Position numbers and translations under genes: made by a program | Shown: positions 28,678 through 36,959 of the stretch, piece after piece | How the letters are laid out: the number at the start of each line of letters is the position of its first letter | Numbering within the stretch: position 1 is the stretch's first letter | The notes under the pieces: model-generated | Database searches by the model: none | What the model saw: the letters and a program-made list of their open reading frames with translations, nothing else | What the model was told of the DNA's origin: nothing | Assembly: GCA_947625545.1 (NCBI GenBank) | Contig: CANQOW010000004.1 | Coordinates: forward strand, 1 to 38,328 | Length of the DNA stretch: 38,328 bases | Direction of reading: 5' to 3' | DNA from: an uncultured Clostridia bacterium | GTDB taxonomy: Bacteria; Bacillota; Clostridia; TANB77; CAG-508

Positions 28678-29005
28678 AATTTTTTGTGAAAGTTATCAAA
28701 ACTTCTTAAATTCAATAAATAATGATAGTTATAGGGTAAAGAATTCAGAGCCATTATCATTAATTGTAGATATAAAAAAATATGAAAAAGAAGAACAAAA
28801 ACAAAGTGAACTATATAAAAAATTATGTGATTTATTATCATATATGAAGGAAAATTTAAAAAGGTATCCAAAATTAAAAGCATTTTTATGGACATTAGAT
28901 TCAAGAAATTTTAAAGAAAAAAAATATAACATATCAAAAGAAGAAGATTTAGAAGAACAAACAAAACTAGTAAATTCAATATTAAAACTAGCATATTGGT
29001 ATTAA
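28670..29005 (+). CDS. small protein translationally coupled to the nucleotidyltransferase gene
   Basis: 111 aa; ATG overlaps upstream stop by 8 nt (aATGtaTAG); RBS-like aagg upstream. Confidence 0.65.
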   Translation: MYRIFCESYQNFLNSINNDSYRVKNSEPLSLIVDIKKYEKEEQKQSELYKKLCDLLSYMKENLKRYPKLKAFLWTLDSRNFKEKKYNISKEEDLEEQTKLVNSILKLAYWY

Positions 29006-29052
29006 AAAAATAGTTTCAGTTTTTACTTTTTTGTAAAATTGAAACTATTTTT
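29006..29052. terminator. bidirectional terminator hairpin
   Basis: aaaatagtttcagtttttac / gtaaaattgaaactattttt. Confidence 0.7.
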
Positions 29053-29074
29053 CTGTATATAAAAATGCATATGT

Positions 29075-29106
29075 GTGCGTCGAAAGCTTTGCTTTCGTTA
29101 ACGCAC
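29075..29106. repeat. short strong GC-rich hairpin
   Basis: gtgcgtcgaaagc ttt gctttcgttaacgcac. Confidence 0.55.
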
Positions 29107-29122
29107 AATTTCCTTATATATT

Positions 29123-30109
29123 TTAAAGTAATTTTTCTAAAATTTGAACAGCATTAGCAGCAGCACCTTTTCTAATATTATCTGCAACTACCCAAATATT
29201 AATACCATTTTCAACACTGAAATCACGTCTTATTCTACCAACAAAAACTTCATTATGACCTGTTGCATTAGTTGCTAGAGGATAAATATTATTCATAACA
29301 TCATCTTGAACAATAATTCCGGGAGATTTTTTTAAAGTTTCAATTACTTCATCTAATTCAAAACTATTTTCAAATTCAATATTAATAGATTCACTGTGAG
29401 AATTTTCAACTGGAACTCTAACAGTAGTTGCAGTAACTTTTAAATTAGGTTTTCCTAATATTTTTCTGGTTTCATTAATCATTTTTTCTTCTTCTTTTGT
29501 ATACCCATTATCTAAAAATACATCAATATGTGGTAAGCAATTATTAATAATTGGATATGGAAATTTTGTAGGTGAAAGACCTTTTAAACCATTATTTAAA
29601 TCATCTATTCCTTTTTTACCTGCACCAGAAACTGCTTGATATGTAGAATATACTATTCTTTTTATTTTATATTTATCATCTAAAGGTTTTAGAGCAACAA
29701 CTGCTTGAATAGTTGAACAATTAGGGTTTGATATTATTCCTTTATTTTCTTTAATTTTTTCTGAATTAACTTCAGGAACTACAAGTGGAACACTAGGGTC
29801 CATTCTAAAAGCACTACTATTATCAATTACTATACAGCTTTTACTTGATGCAATAGGAGAAAATTTTTTTGAAGTATCTCCACCAGCAGAAAATATTGCA
29901 AAATCAAAATGTTCATCAAAAGAATTTTCAGTTAATTCATTTACAATATAATCTGTACCCATAAATTTTATTTTAGTACCAGCAGATTTTGAAGATGCAA
30001 ATAATTTATATGTACTAATTGGAAGTTTTTCTTCTTCTAAAACTTTTAAAACTGTTCTTCCAACAAGACCAGTAGCACCAACAATGGCTAATTTGTATTC
30101 TTTATTCAT
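29123..30109 (-). CDS. asd: aspartate-semialdehyde dehydrogenase
   Basis: YKLAIVGATGLVGRTVLKVLEE, ISNPNCSTIQAVVALKPL, VYSTYQAVSGAGKKGIDDL; RBS aggtg supports ATG at 30109. Confidence 0.95.
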   Translation of the reverse strand: MNKEYKLAIVGATGLVGRTVLKVLEEEKLPISTYKLFASSKSAGTKIKFMGTDYIVNELTENSFDEHFDFAIFSAGGDTSKKFSPIASSKSCIVIDNSSAFRMDPSVPLVVPEVNSEKIKENKGIISNPNCSTIQAVVALKPLDDKYKIKRIVYSTYQAVSGAGKKGIDDLNNGLKGLSPTKFPYPIINNCLPHIDVFLDNGYTKEEEKMINETRKILGKPNLKVTATTVRVPVENSHSESINIEFENSFELDEVIETLKKSPGIIVQDDVMNNIYPLATNATGHNEVFVGRIRRDFSVENGINIWVVADNIRKGAAANAVQILEKLL

Positions 30110-30275
30110 AAACAACACCTCAATATTTTTAATATATTAATATTATATAATATATTACTAAAAATTGAAACTTGTTACAAAAAATTATTGAAACATATAT
30201 AATTTTAATATATAATAAGAATATATAAACAATATTTTTAAGGACAAAAGAAAAAGTATATATGGGAGGATAAGA

Positions 30276-31614
30276 ATGAAAATTTTGAAAGAAAATGGTA
30301 TAACTTTAATTGCATTGGTTATAACTGTAATTTTATTGTTAATATTAGCGGGAGTAACATTAAATATATTATTTAATTTAAGAATTATAGAAAATTCACA
30401 AAAATCAGTAGATAAATATAAAGAACAACAAGCAAAAGAAAAATTAGAAATAGCTATATCAGACTATAAAGCATCTCAATATACAGATTATAGAAAAACT
30501 TTTGAAAATGCAGTAAAAGATGTTGGAGGAACATTATTATATCACGATAATGAATATAATGTACAAATTGATGGATTTAATTTTAAAGTTAATAATTCAA
30601 TTATAAATGATTTTAATAAACCATTTTTACAAAATAAGGAAGCATCATTCCAAAATCCAGTCATTCCAGTAGGATTTAAGCCTGAAGACACTAAGGATGC
30701 TCATTGGAATTCTACAGATGGAAATATAGTAGATGACTGGAATAAAGGATTAGTAATACAAGATTATGATGGAAATGAATTTGTATGGATTCCAGTACAT
30801 AGTAATGATATAATAGAAAATGAAAATACAATTGAAAAAGTTTTATACAAAAAAATTGATGCGGATAGTACATATTATAGTGTTAGTCAAGTATCAGATG
30901 ATGATTTGCCAGATAAAGTGCAGTTATGGTATGAAAAGACTATAGATAAAGAACTTGGACAAATAGAAAAATATGGTGGATTTTATATTGCAAGATATGA
31001 GGCAGGAATACCAGTAAATGAATTAAGTAAAGATGCAATAAACAATGCGAGTAGTACATATAGAAATACTTCAAATATTGGAAAACCGTTAAGTATGCAG
31101 AACCAAATTCCATGGAATTATATAGATTATAAAAATGCACAAATAAATGCAGAAAGTATGTATAGTACAGAATATGTACAAAGTGGTTTACTAACAGGAA
31201 GAATGTGGGATACAACATTAACATGGTTGAAAAATAATGGAGTAGATATTGAAAAGGATTGTAAGGACTGGGGGAATTATAGTAATGTTAAAATAGAAGG
31301 AATAACTCAATATTCTATAACTAAAGGAGAAAAATGGATATCAGATCAGCCTACTAAGGATATAGGTAAACAATGGCTATTAAAAACTGGTAATGTGGAA
31401 TTTACAAGGAAAAATAATATATATGATTTAGCAGGAAACTTATGGGAATGGATAAATGAATATAAAACTACTAATGAAAATGATTGTATTGCAAGAGGAG
31501 GTTGTTTTATAAATGATAGTAATTATTGTATAGCATCATTTCGTAATAATGGAAATGACAATGTTAGTGAATATTATGGTAGACGGATTTAGATGTGCAT
31601 TGTATATAATGTAA
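30276..31614 (+). CDS. pilin-like N-terminus plus formylglycine-generating-enzyme (SUMF1)-like protein with apparent 3' frameshift
   Basis: NGITLIALVITVILLLILAGVTLNILFN (type IV pilin-like N-terminus); GGFYIARYEAG, IYDLAGNLWEWINEY, CIARGGCF. Reading frame ends GRRI* at 31592; dropping c31584 gives YGRGFRCALYIM*, matching the usual GFR ending. Confidence 0.75.
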
Positions 31615-31633
31615 AAATATGTATGTTAAATTA

Positions 31634-31660
31634 AAAGTAAGCAATTATGCTTACTTTATT
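31634..31660. terminator. terminator-like hairpin
   Basis: aaagtaagcaattatgcttacttta. Confidence 0.65.
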
Positions 31661-31785
31661 ATATTAATCTTTACAAAATATGCACAATTAGAATCTGGAG
31701 TTAAAATTTTAGAAGAAACATTTTCAAAAGAGCATTTTCCGTCTATTTGATAAATACAATTAGCAGAACAATTAATATTTGTCAA
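31651..31785 (-). CDS. small Cys-rich protein (44 aa; DUF1540-like)
   Basis: TTG start with GAAGGTG RBS; (M)TNINCSANCIYQIDGKCSFENVSSKILTPDSNCAYFVKINIIK; four Cys in the NIxCxxxCxYQ..GxC...CxYF pattern of short clostridial proteins. Confidence 0.7.
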   Translation of the reverse strand: MTNINCSANCIYQIDGKCSFENVSSKILTPDSNCAYFVKINIIK

Positions 31786-31841
31786 AACAATCACCTTCAA
31801 AAATAGTATCTGTAAAAAATAAAAAAATTATACCAAAAAAA

Positions 31842-32471
31842 TTATTTGGTATAATTTTTGCAATATTTTTTTATAGTACATTCATCACATTTAGGATTTC
31901 TGGCTATACAGGTATTTCTTCCGTGCCAAACAAATAAATGATTAATATCTTTTAAATATTCTTTTGGAAATATCTTTAATAAATCTTTTTCAATTTTATC
32001 TGGAGTTTTTTCATTAGAAAGACCAAGCCTATTGGAAATTCTTTTAGCATGTGTATCAACTGCTATTCCATTTGCAATTCCAAATACTTCTAATGAAATA
32101 ACATTTGCACTTTTTCTACCAACACCAGGTAAAGATTGAAGTTCTTCCATAGTTTTTGGGACAATTCCATTATATTTATTTACAATTTCTTGAGCGCAAA
32201 GTTTAATATTTTTTGCTTTGTTTCTAAAAAATCCACAAGAATGAATATATTTTTCAATTTCTTCTATTTCTAAATTTATAAAATCCTTAGGTTTGTTATA
32301 TTTTTTAAATAATGCTGGTGTTACTTTATTTACTCTTTCATCTGTGCATTGAGCAGATAACATTACTGCAACAACTAATTCAAAAGGAGTGGTAAAATCT
32401 AAACTACAAGTTGCATCTGGATATGTTTCTTTTAATATATTAATCATTTCTATTACTTCATTTTTTTTCAT
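31842..32471 (-). CDS. nth: endonuclease III
   Basis: LPGVGRKSANVISLEVF, VDTHAKRISNRLGL, 4Fe-4S cluster CIARNPKCDECTIKKYC. Confidence 0.95.
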   Translation of the reverse strand: MKKNEVIEMINILKETYPDATCSLDFTTPFELVVAVMLSAQCTDERVNKVTPALFKKYNKPKDFINLEIEEIEKYIHSCGFFRNKAKNIKLCAQEIVNKYNGIVPKTMEELQSLPGVGRKSANVISLEVFGIANGIAVDTHAKRISNRLGLSNEKTPDKIEKDLLKIFPKEYLKDINHLFVWHGRNTCIARNPKCDECTIKKYCKNYTK

Positions 32472-32585
32472 ATAAGCCTCCTGTTTAATTATTTATATGG
32501 TTTAAATAAATTTTTTCTTTGGAATCTATGTAACCTTTTTAACATAATTTAATATAATATAGTAAATCAAAGGAGGTAATATATT

Positions 32586-32735
32586 ATGTTAAAGGTTTTA
32601 AAGAAAACACTTGGTGTATGTTTAATTGGTTTAGGTATAGGAATTTTATTAGTATTATTACTTCCCGTAGCTGGTTGGTTATTCGTAATTGGTGTCATTG
32701 TGGTTTTAGTAGGTTTGATGTGGCTAGCATGTTAA
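32586..32735 (+). CDS. small membrane protein (49 aa)
   Basis: ggaggtaatatattATG; MLKVLKKTLGVCLIGLGIGILLVLLLPVAGWLFVIGVIVVLVGLMWLAC. Confidence 0.7.
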   Translation: MLKVLKKTLGVCLIGLGIGILLVLLLPVAGWLFVIGVIVVLVGLMWLAC

Positions 32736-32757
32736 ATTATAAGAAGGAGGAGATATT

Positions 32758-32832
32758 ATGCAGGTGGTTGTAAAAAAAGTTCCAAAATTTTTAAGAGGAT
32801 TTGTAAAGTTAATATTTGGTATTAAAGATTAA
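32758..32832 (+). CDS. spoVM: stage V sporulation protein M (SpoVM), 24 aa
   Basis: Strong RBS aaggaggagatattATG; MQVVVKKVPKFLRGFVKLIFGIKD matches remembered B. subtilis SpoVM MKFYTIKLPKFLGGIVRAMLGSFRKD (KxPKFLxGxVxxxxG..KD). Adjacent to rpmB as in B. subtilis. Confidence 0.85.
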   Translation: MQVVVKKVPKFLRGFVKLIFGIKD

Positions 32833-32887
32833 TACATAGGTATTAATAAATTTGTAAAGAAAGAATTTAAGATTGTTTCTTTACAAT

Positions 32888-32917
32888 AAAGAAAATAGCC
32901 TCTTTAAATAGAGGCTA
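32888..32917. terminator. bidirectional terminator hairpin
   Basis: tagcctctttaaatagaggcta. Confidence 0.75.
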
Positions 32918-32930
32918 AATCTATATATAA

Positions 32931-33131
32931 TTATTGAGCTCTTTGTACTTTTCCTGAACGTAAACATTTTGCACATACATGAATTCTTTTTGTTTCACCA
33001 TTTACTATTGCTTTAACACTTCTTAAATTTGGTTTCCATGTTCTAGATGTTCTTTTACTGATGTGTGAACGAGTTATACTAAGTTTATTTCCGTAATTTA
33101 TTGATTTTTCACAAATATCACATTTTGCCAT
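32931..33131 (-). CDS. rpmB: 50S ribosomal protein L28
   Basis: MAKCDICEKSINYGNKLSITRSHISKRTSRTWKPNLRSVKAIVNGETKRIHVCAKCLRSGKV. Confidence 0.97.
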   Translation of the reverse strand: MAKCDICEKSINYGNKLSITRSHISKRTSRTWKPNLRSVKAIVNGETKRIHVCAKCLRSGKVQRAQ

Positions 33132-33254
33132 TTAAATGCACCTCCTAATATTGTTAATAAACTGACTAATAATTAGTTTACCATATATTTGGAAAAAATT
33201 CAATACTTTTATACGAAATTTTTTAAAAAATATGTTAATATATAATATAAAAAA

Positions 33255-33414
33255 ATTCCGCCTACCTTTGAACATAATAAATTTAATTTAACTCGTTCCT
33301 TGTTGGTCGACTCGTAAGAGAACTGTAAAGAGCAATGCTCTTTACAGTCTCTAACTCGCTTCCATACTACGCGTCACTTCTTAAATTAAATTTATTATAT
33401 TCAAACGGCGGAAT
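33255..33414. repeat. 160-bp palindromic (MITE-like) intergenic element
   Basis: Arms attccgcctacctttgaacataataaatttaatttaa / ttaaattaaatttattatattcaaacggcggaat; central palindrome ctgtaaagagca-a-tgctctttacag (33324-33348). Confidence 0.75.
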
Positions 33415-33453
33415 GATGATAAAAAAATTATTATTAAAAATAGGGAGGTTTAA

Positions 33454-34380
33454 ATGTTTGATTTACATTGTGATTTACTAACATACATATATATTAATAG
33501 AAACAATAAAGAAAAAATACAAGAAATTTGCAATTCAATATACAACGAAAAAAATATTAATGGAGCCATATTTAATTTATTTTTCATGAGTAAAAAAGAA
33601 ATGCAGGAAGAATTAGATATAGAGGAAAAAGAAATAAATGTAATAGAAATGTTAAATTTAGTAAATTATATAATAAAAAATAATAATATAATTTCAAATA
33701 AAGTAAAATACATATATGGAATAGAAGGTTTAGATTATTTAAAAAATATTAGTGATATAGACCTATTATATAATTTAGGTGTGCGTTCTGTAAATATAGT
33801 ATGGAACAATGAAAATAAATTTGGAGGAGGTACAAGATCAGAAAATAATGTTGGACTAACAAATTTAGGAGAAGAACTGGTTGAAAAATTAGTCAAGAAA
33901 GATATATTAATAGATTTATCTCATGCAAATGAAAAAACTTTTTTTGATATAATAAATAAAGCAAAAGAATTAAAGAAACTTGGGTATAATCCTAAAATAT
34001 TTGCATCACATTCAAATTCTAAGTCAATATGTAATGTAAAAAGAAACTTAACAGATAAACAAATTTTAAGTATAAAAGAAATGAATGGAATTATTGGAAT
34101 AGTAGAATATAAAGATTTTATTTGTAATAATATAAATAATTATGAGCAATACTTTTTAAAACATATATATCATATAAAAAATTTATTAGGTAGTATAGAA
34201 AATATTGCAGTATCAACTGATGATGAAATTTATTATAATAAAAAATTAGAAAATGCAAATTTGTATTCTTCAAGTAATGTTGGAATAAAATTAAGAGAAT
34301 TATTGTTAAATAATAATTTTACTATTGAAGATACAAATAAAATTTTAAAAGAAAATGCAATTAATTTTTTTAAATTATAA
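33454..34380 (+). CDS. membrane dipeptidase (peptidase M19 family)
   Basis: MFDLHCDLLTYI, GIEGLDYL, NLGVRSVNIVWNNENKFGGGTRSE, LIDLSHANEKTFFDI, FASHSNSKSICNVKRNLTDKQI. Confidence 0.9.
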   Translation: MFDLHCDLLTYIYINRNNKEKIQEICNSIYNEKNINGAIFNLFFMSKKEMQEELDIEEKEINVIEMLNLVNYIIKNNNIISNKVKYIYGIEGLDYLKNISDIDLLYNLGVRSVNIVWNNENKFGGGTRSENNVGLTNLGEELVEKLVKKDILIDLSHANEKTFFDIINKAKELKKLGYNPKIFASHSNSKSICNVKRNLTDKQILSIKEMNGIIGIVEYKDFICNNINNYEQYFLKHIYHIKNLLGSIENIAVSTDDEIYYNKKLENANLYSSSNVGIKLRELLLNNNFTIEDTNKILKENAINFFKL

Positions 34381-34410
34381 TATAATAAGAAAATTAATTT
34401 TTGTATATAG

Positions 34411-34549
34411 AAAAAGCCAAATTCTGCATGAGTTTAATATATATTTGTTCTCAAGAAAATTTGTCAGGTTTTAGGGTAATCCGTGAGCAGCAGGCTTAAC
34501 AAACTTTTCTTTCGAAAAATATATATTAAACTCATGTATTTGGCTTTTT
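34411..34549 (+). repeat. structured hairpin repeat, family A copy 3, nested within a terminator-like hairpin
   Basis: aaaaagccaaattctgcatgagtttaatatatatttgttctcaagaaaatttgtcaggttttagggtaatccgtgagcagcaggcttaacaaacttttctttcgaaaaatatatattaaactcatgtatttggcttttt. Confidence 0.85.
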
Positions 34550-34613
34550 GAAATTAATAATTAAATTGAAAAAAAAAAAGCGACTTTTAATCAAGTCACT
34601 TTTTACATGTAAA

Positions 34614-34883
34614 TTATTTTAAAATTTGAATATTTCCTATTAATGGAACTCTTGTTTCTTCTTGTTTACAAGCAGCAATTAATCCCATTACCCAGCATAC
34701 TATCATAAATATTCCCCAAATCCATCCAATTAAAGGAACTGCGCTTAATAATGAGAATAAAAATATAACTAATGCTTGATTAATGTGGAATTTTGCTCCT
34801 TCTTTATCTCCACCAAAATATGCAATTATTAATCCAATAATTCCAAAGAAATATGCTATAATACCTGTTACTTTTGCATCCAT
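34614..34883 (-). CDS. DUF4870-like small membrane protein
   Basis: MDAKVTGIIAYFFGIIGLIIAYFGGDKEGAKFHINQALVIFLFSLLSAVPLIGWIWGIFMIVCWVMGLIAACKQEE; RBS aaggggt supports start at 34883. Confidence 0.7.
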   Translation of the reverse strand: MDAKVTGIIAYFFGIIGLIIAYFGGDKEGAKFHINQALVIFLFSLLSAVPLIGWIWGIFMIVCWVMGLIAACKQEETRVPLIGNIQILK

Positions 34884-35072
34884 ATTAAAAACCCCTTTCA
34901 TAATAAAATAAACGATATTTTTTCCCTTTATCTAACAAAATTATACCATTTTTTACAAAATATTTCAATTATTTTTGTAAAAAAAGTTAAAAATATGTAA
35001 ATTTTAATTGAAATAATAAGTTTTATATATTATAATAATTTAGAAGTATAAAAGATTGAAAGGGTATTACGA

Positions 35073-36365
35073 ATGAAAGAAAAATTAATAAGTATAACAA
35101 TAATTTTACTATCTATATTAGCTCCATTAGTAATATTTCCAAGAATTATAAGTGATGATTCATATATTCCTAAAATTGCCGTATTATTATTTTGTGGATT
35201 TTTTTTATTAATTTTTGTATTAATGAATTATAAAAAATTGTATATAGATAAATTAGATATTTTATTATTAATATTTGCATTCTTAATATTTTTTAGTACT
35301 TGTTTTTCTTCAAAAATAAAGATATCAATTATTGGTACTAAAACAAGATATGAGGGTATGTTAACTTTTTATACATATATATTATTATTTTTTTCAGCAA
35401 AAAAATTTTTCAAAAAAGAATATATAAGTATATATTGTAAAATAATGTATGTAGTTATAATGCTAATATGTGTACTATCATTATGTCAGTATTATATAAC
35501 TTCAATAGAATTTCCAACAATATTTGTAAAAGATATTTATTCAGGTTCTTCTGGAACATTTGGAAATAGCAATTTTTTAGGCAATTTTGTAAGTATATTT
35601 TTACCAATACTAATATCAATGTATATAATAAATGGAAAAAAACAAAATTTATTATTAGCAGTTTTATTATTTATGTCTTTATTAGTTTGTTTAGCAAGAA
35701 GCGCTTGGCTATCTGCAGTTACATGTTTAATGATTTTAGTAATATTCTTGTTATATAAAAGAAAAAAAGAATACTTTATTAGATTTTTAACTATAATAAT
35801 TACTTTTTCGTTAGCATTTACTATAATAAATTTTACTGGAAAAGAAAATACAAAATCAAAAGGTACAAAAATGGTAAATGAAATAAAACAAATTACAACA
35901 ACTGGAATAACGGAAAGAAATGGTTCAGGAAGAATTGCAATATGGAATATGGTTATTAAATTAACTTTAAAAAATCCAATTTTAGGAGTTGGAACAGATA
36001 ACTTAGAATATGGTTTATATGAAGATGAAGAAATAAAATATAATGAATTATATGAATTTGTTGTAAGAGCACAGGCATCAGTTGATAAAGCACATAATGA
36101 ATATTTGCAAATAGCAGCAACTTTAGGAATACCAGCATTATTAATTTATTTAACATTTTTAGGGATTATAATATTTAAAAATGTAAAGAGATCTTTTAAA
36201 AATAATGCAGTGTTTGTACTTTTATTATCAATAGCATCATATTTAATACAAGCATTTTTTAATATAAGTACAATAGGAATAGCACCATTTTTTTGGTTAA
36301 TTTTAGGATTTATAAATAATGAAGAAATAATAAAACAAATAAATGAAAAAATTTTAGATAATTAG
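35073..36365 (+). CDS. O-antigen ligase/polymerase-like multi-pass membrane protein
   Basis: 430 aa polytopic; GTFGNSNFLGNFVSIFLPI, LVCLARSAWLSAV, RNGSGRIAIWNMVIKLTLKNPILGVGTDNLEY, DKAHNEYLQIAATLGIPALLIYL. Confidence 0.85.
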   Translation: MKEKLISITIILLSILAPLVIFPRIISDDSYIPKIAVLLFCGFFLLIFVLMNYKKLYIDKLDILLLIFAFLIFFSTCFSSKIKISIIGTKTRYEGMLTFYTYILLFFSAKKFFKKEYISIYCKIMYVVIMLICVLSLCQYYITSIEFPTIFVKDIYSGSSGTFGNSNFLGNFVSIFLPILISMYIINGKKQNLLLAVLLFMSLLVCLARSAWLSAVTCLMILVIFLLYKRKKEYFIRFLTIIITFSLAFTIINFTGKENTKSKGTKMVNEIKQITTTGITERNGSGRIAIWNMVIKLTLKNPILGVGTDNLEYGLYEDEEIKYNELYEFVVRAQASVDKAHNEYLQIAATLGIPALLIYLTFLGIIIFKNVKRSFKNNAVFVLLLSIASYLIQAFFNISTIGIAPFFWLILGFINNEEIIKQINEKILDN

Positions 36366-36373
36366 GAGGCAGT

Positions 36374-36931
36374 ATGTATTTAATAGTAGGTTTAGGAAAC
36401 CCAGAACCAGAATATTCATATACTAGGCATAATATGGGATTTTCAACAATAAATGAATTAGCAAAAAGAAATAATATAGATGTTAATAAATCTAAATTTA
36501 ATGCATTATATGGTTTAGGAACAATAAATAATGAAAAAGTTATATTATTAAAACCTCAAACTTATATGAATTTAAGCGGAAAAGCAATAAGAGAAGCAAT
36601 GGATTTTTATAAAATTGAATTAGATAAATTAATAGTAATTTATGACGATTTAGATATAGAAGAAGGAATAATTAAATTAAGAAAAAAAGGTGGAGCAGGA
36701 ACACATAATGGTATGAAATCTGTAATTTCAGAATTACATTCTCAAGATTTTGTAAGAATAAGAATAGGAATTGGAGTGCCAAAAAAACAGATAGATTTAG
36801 CAGATTATGTATTAGAAAAAGTTCAAAAAAAGGATTATGAAATATTAGAAAGTGGTATTATTAGTGCTTCAAAAGCGGTTGAAGAAATAATAAAAGTAGG
36901 AATAGATAATGCTATGAATAAATTTAATTAA
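36374..36931 (+). CDS. pth: peptidyl-tRNA hydrolase
   Basis: MYLIVGLGNPEPEYSYTRHNMGF, LLKPQTYMNLSGKAI, VIYDDLDIEEGIIKLRKKGGAGTHNGMKSVI. Confidence 0.97.
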   Translation: MYLIVGLGNPEPEYSYTRHNMGFSTINELAKRNNIDVNKSKFNALYGLGTINNEKVILLKPQTYMNLSGKAIREAMDFYKIELDKLIVIYDDLDIEEGIIKLRKKGGAGTHNGMKSVISELHSQDFVRIRIGIGVPKKQIDLADYVLEKVQKKDYEILESGIISASKAVEEIIKVGIDNAMNKFN

Positions 36932-36959
36932 AAAATGCTAGAGAGGTATATGTATTTAT

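Noticed and set aside
31490-31614. Diversity-generating retroelement variable region
   Set aside because: FGE-like C-terminus fits a DGR target, but no reverse transcriptase or template repeat exists in the window; kept only as a suggestion.
4633-34549. Family-A repeats as a dispersed CRISPR array
   Set aside because: Copies are 10-19 kb apart, not arrayed with spacers, and no cas genes are present.
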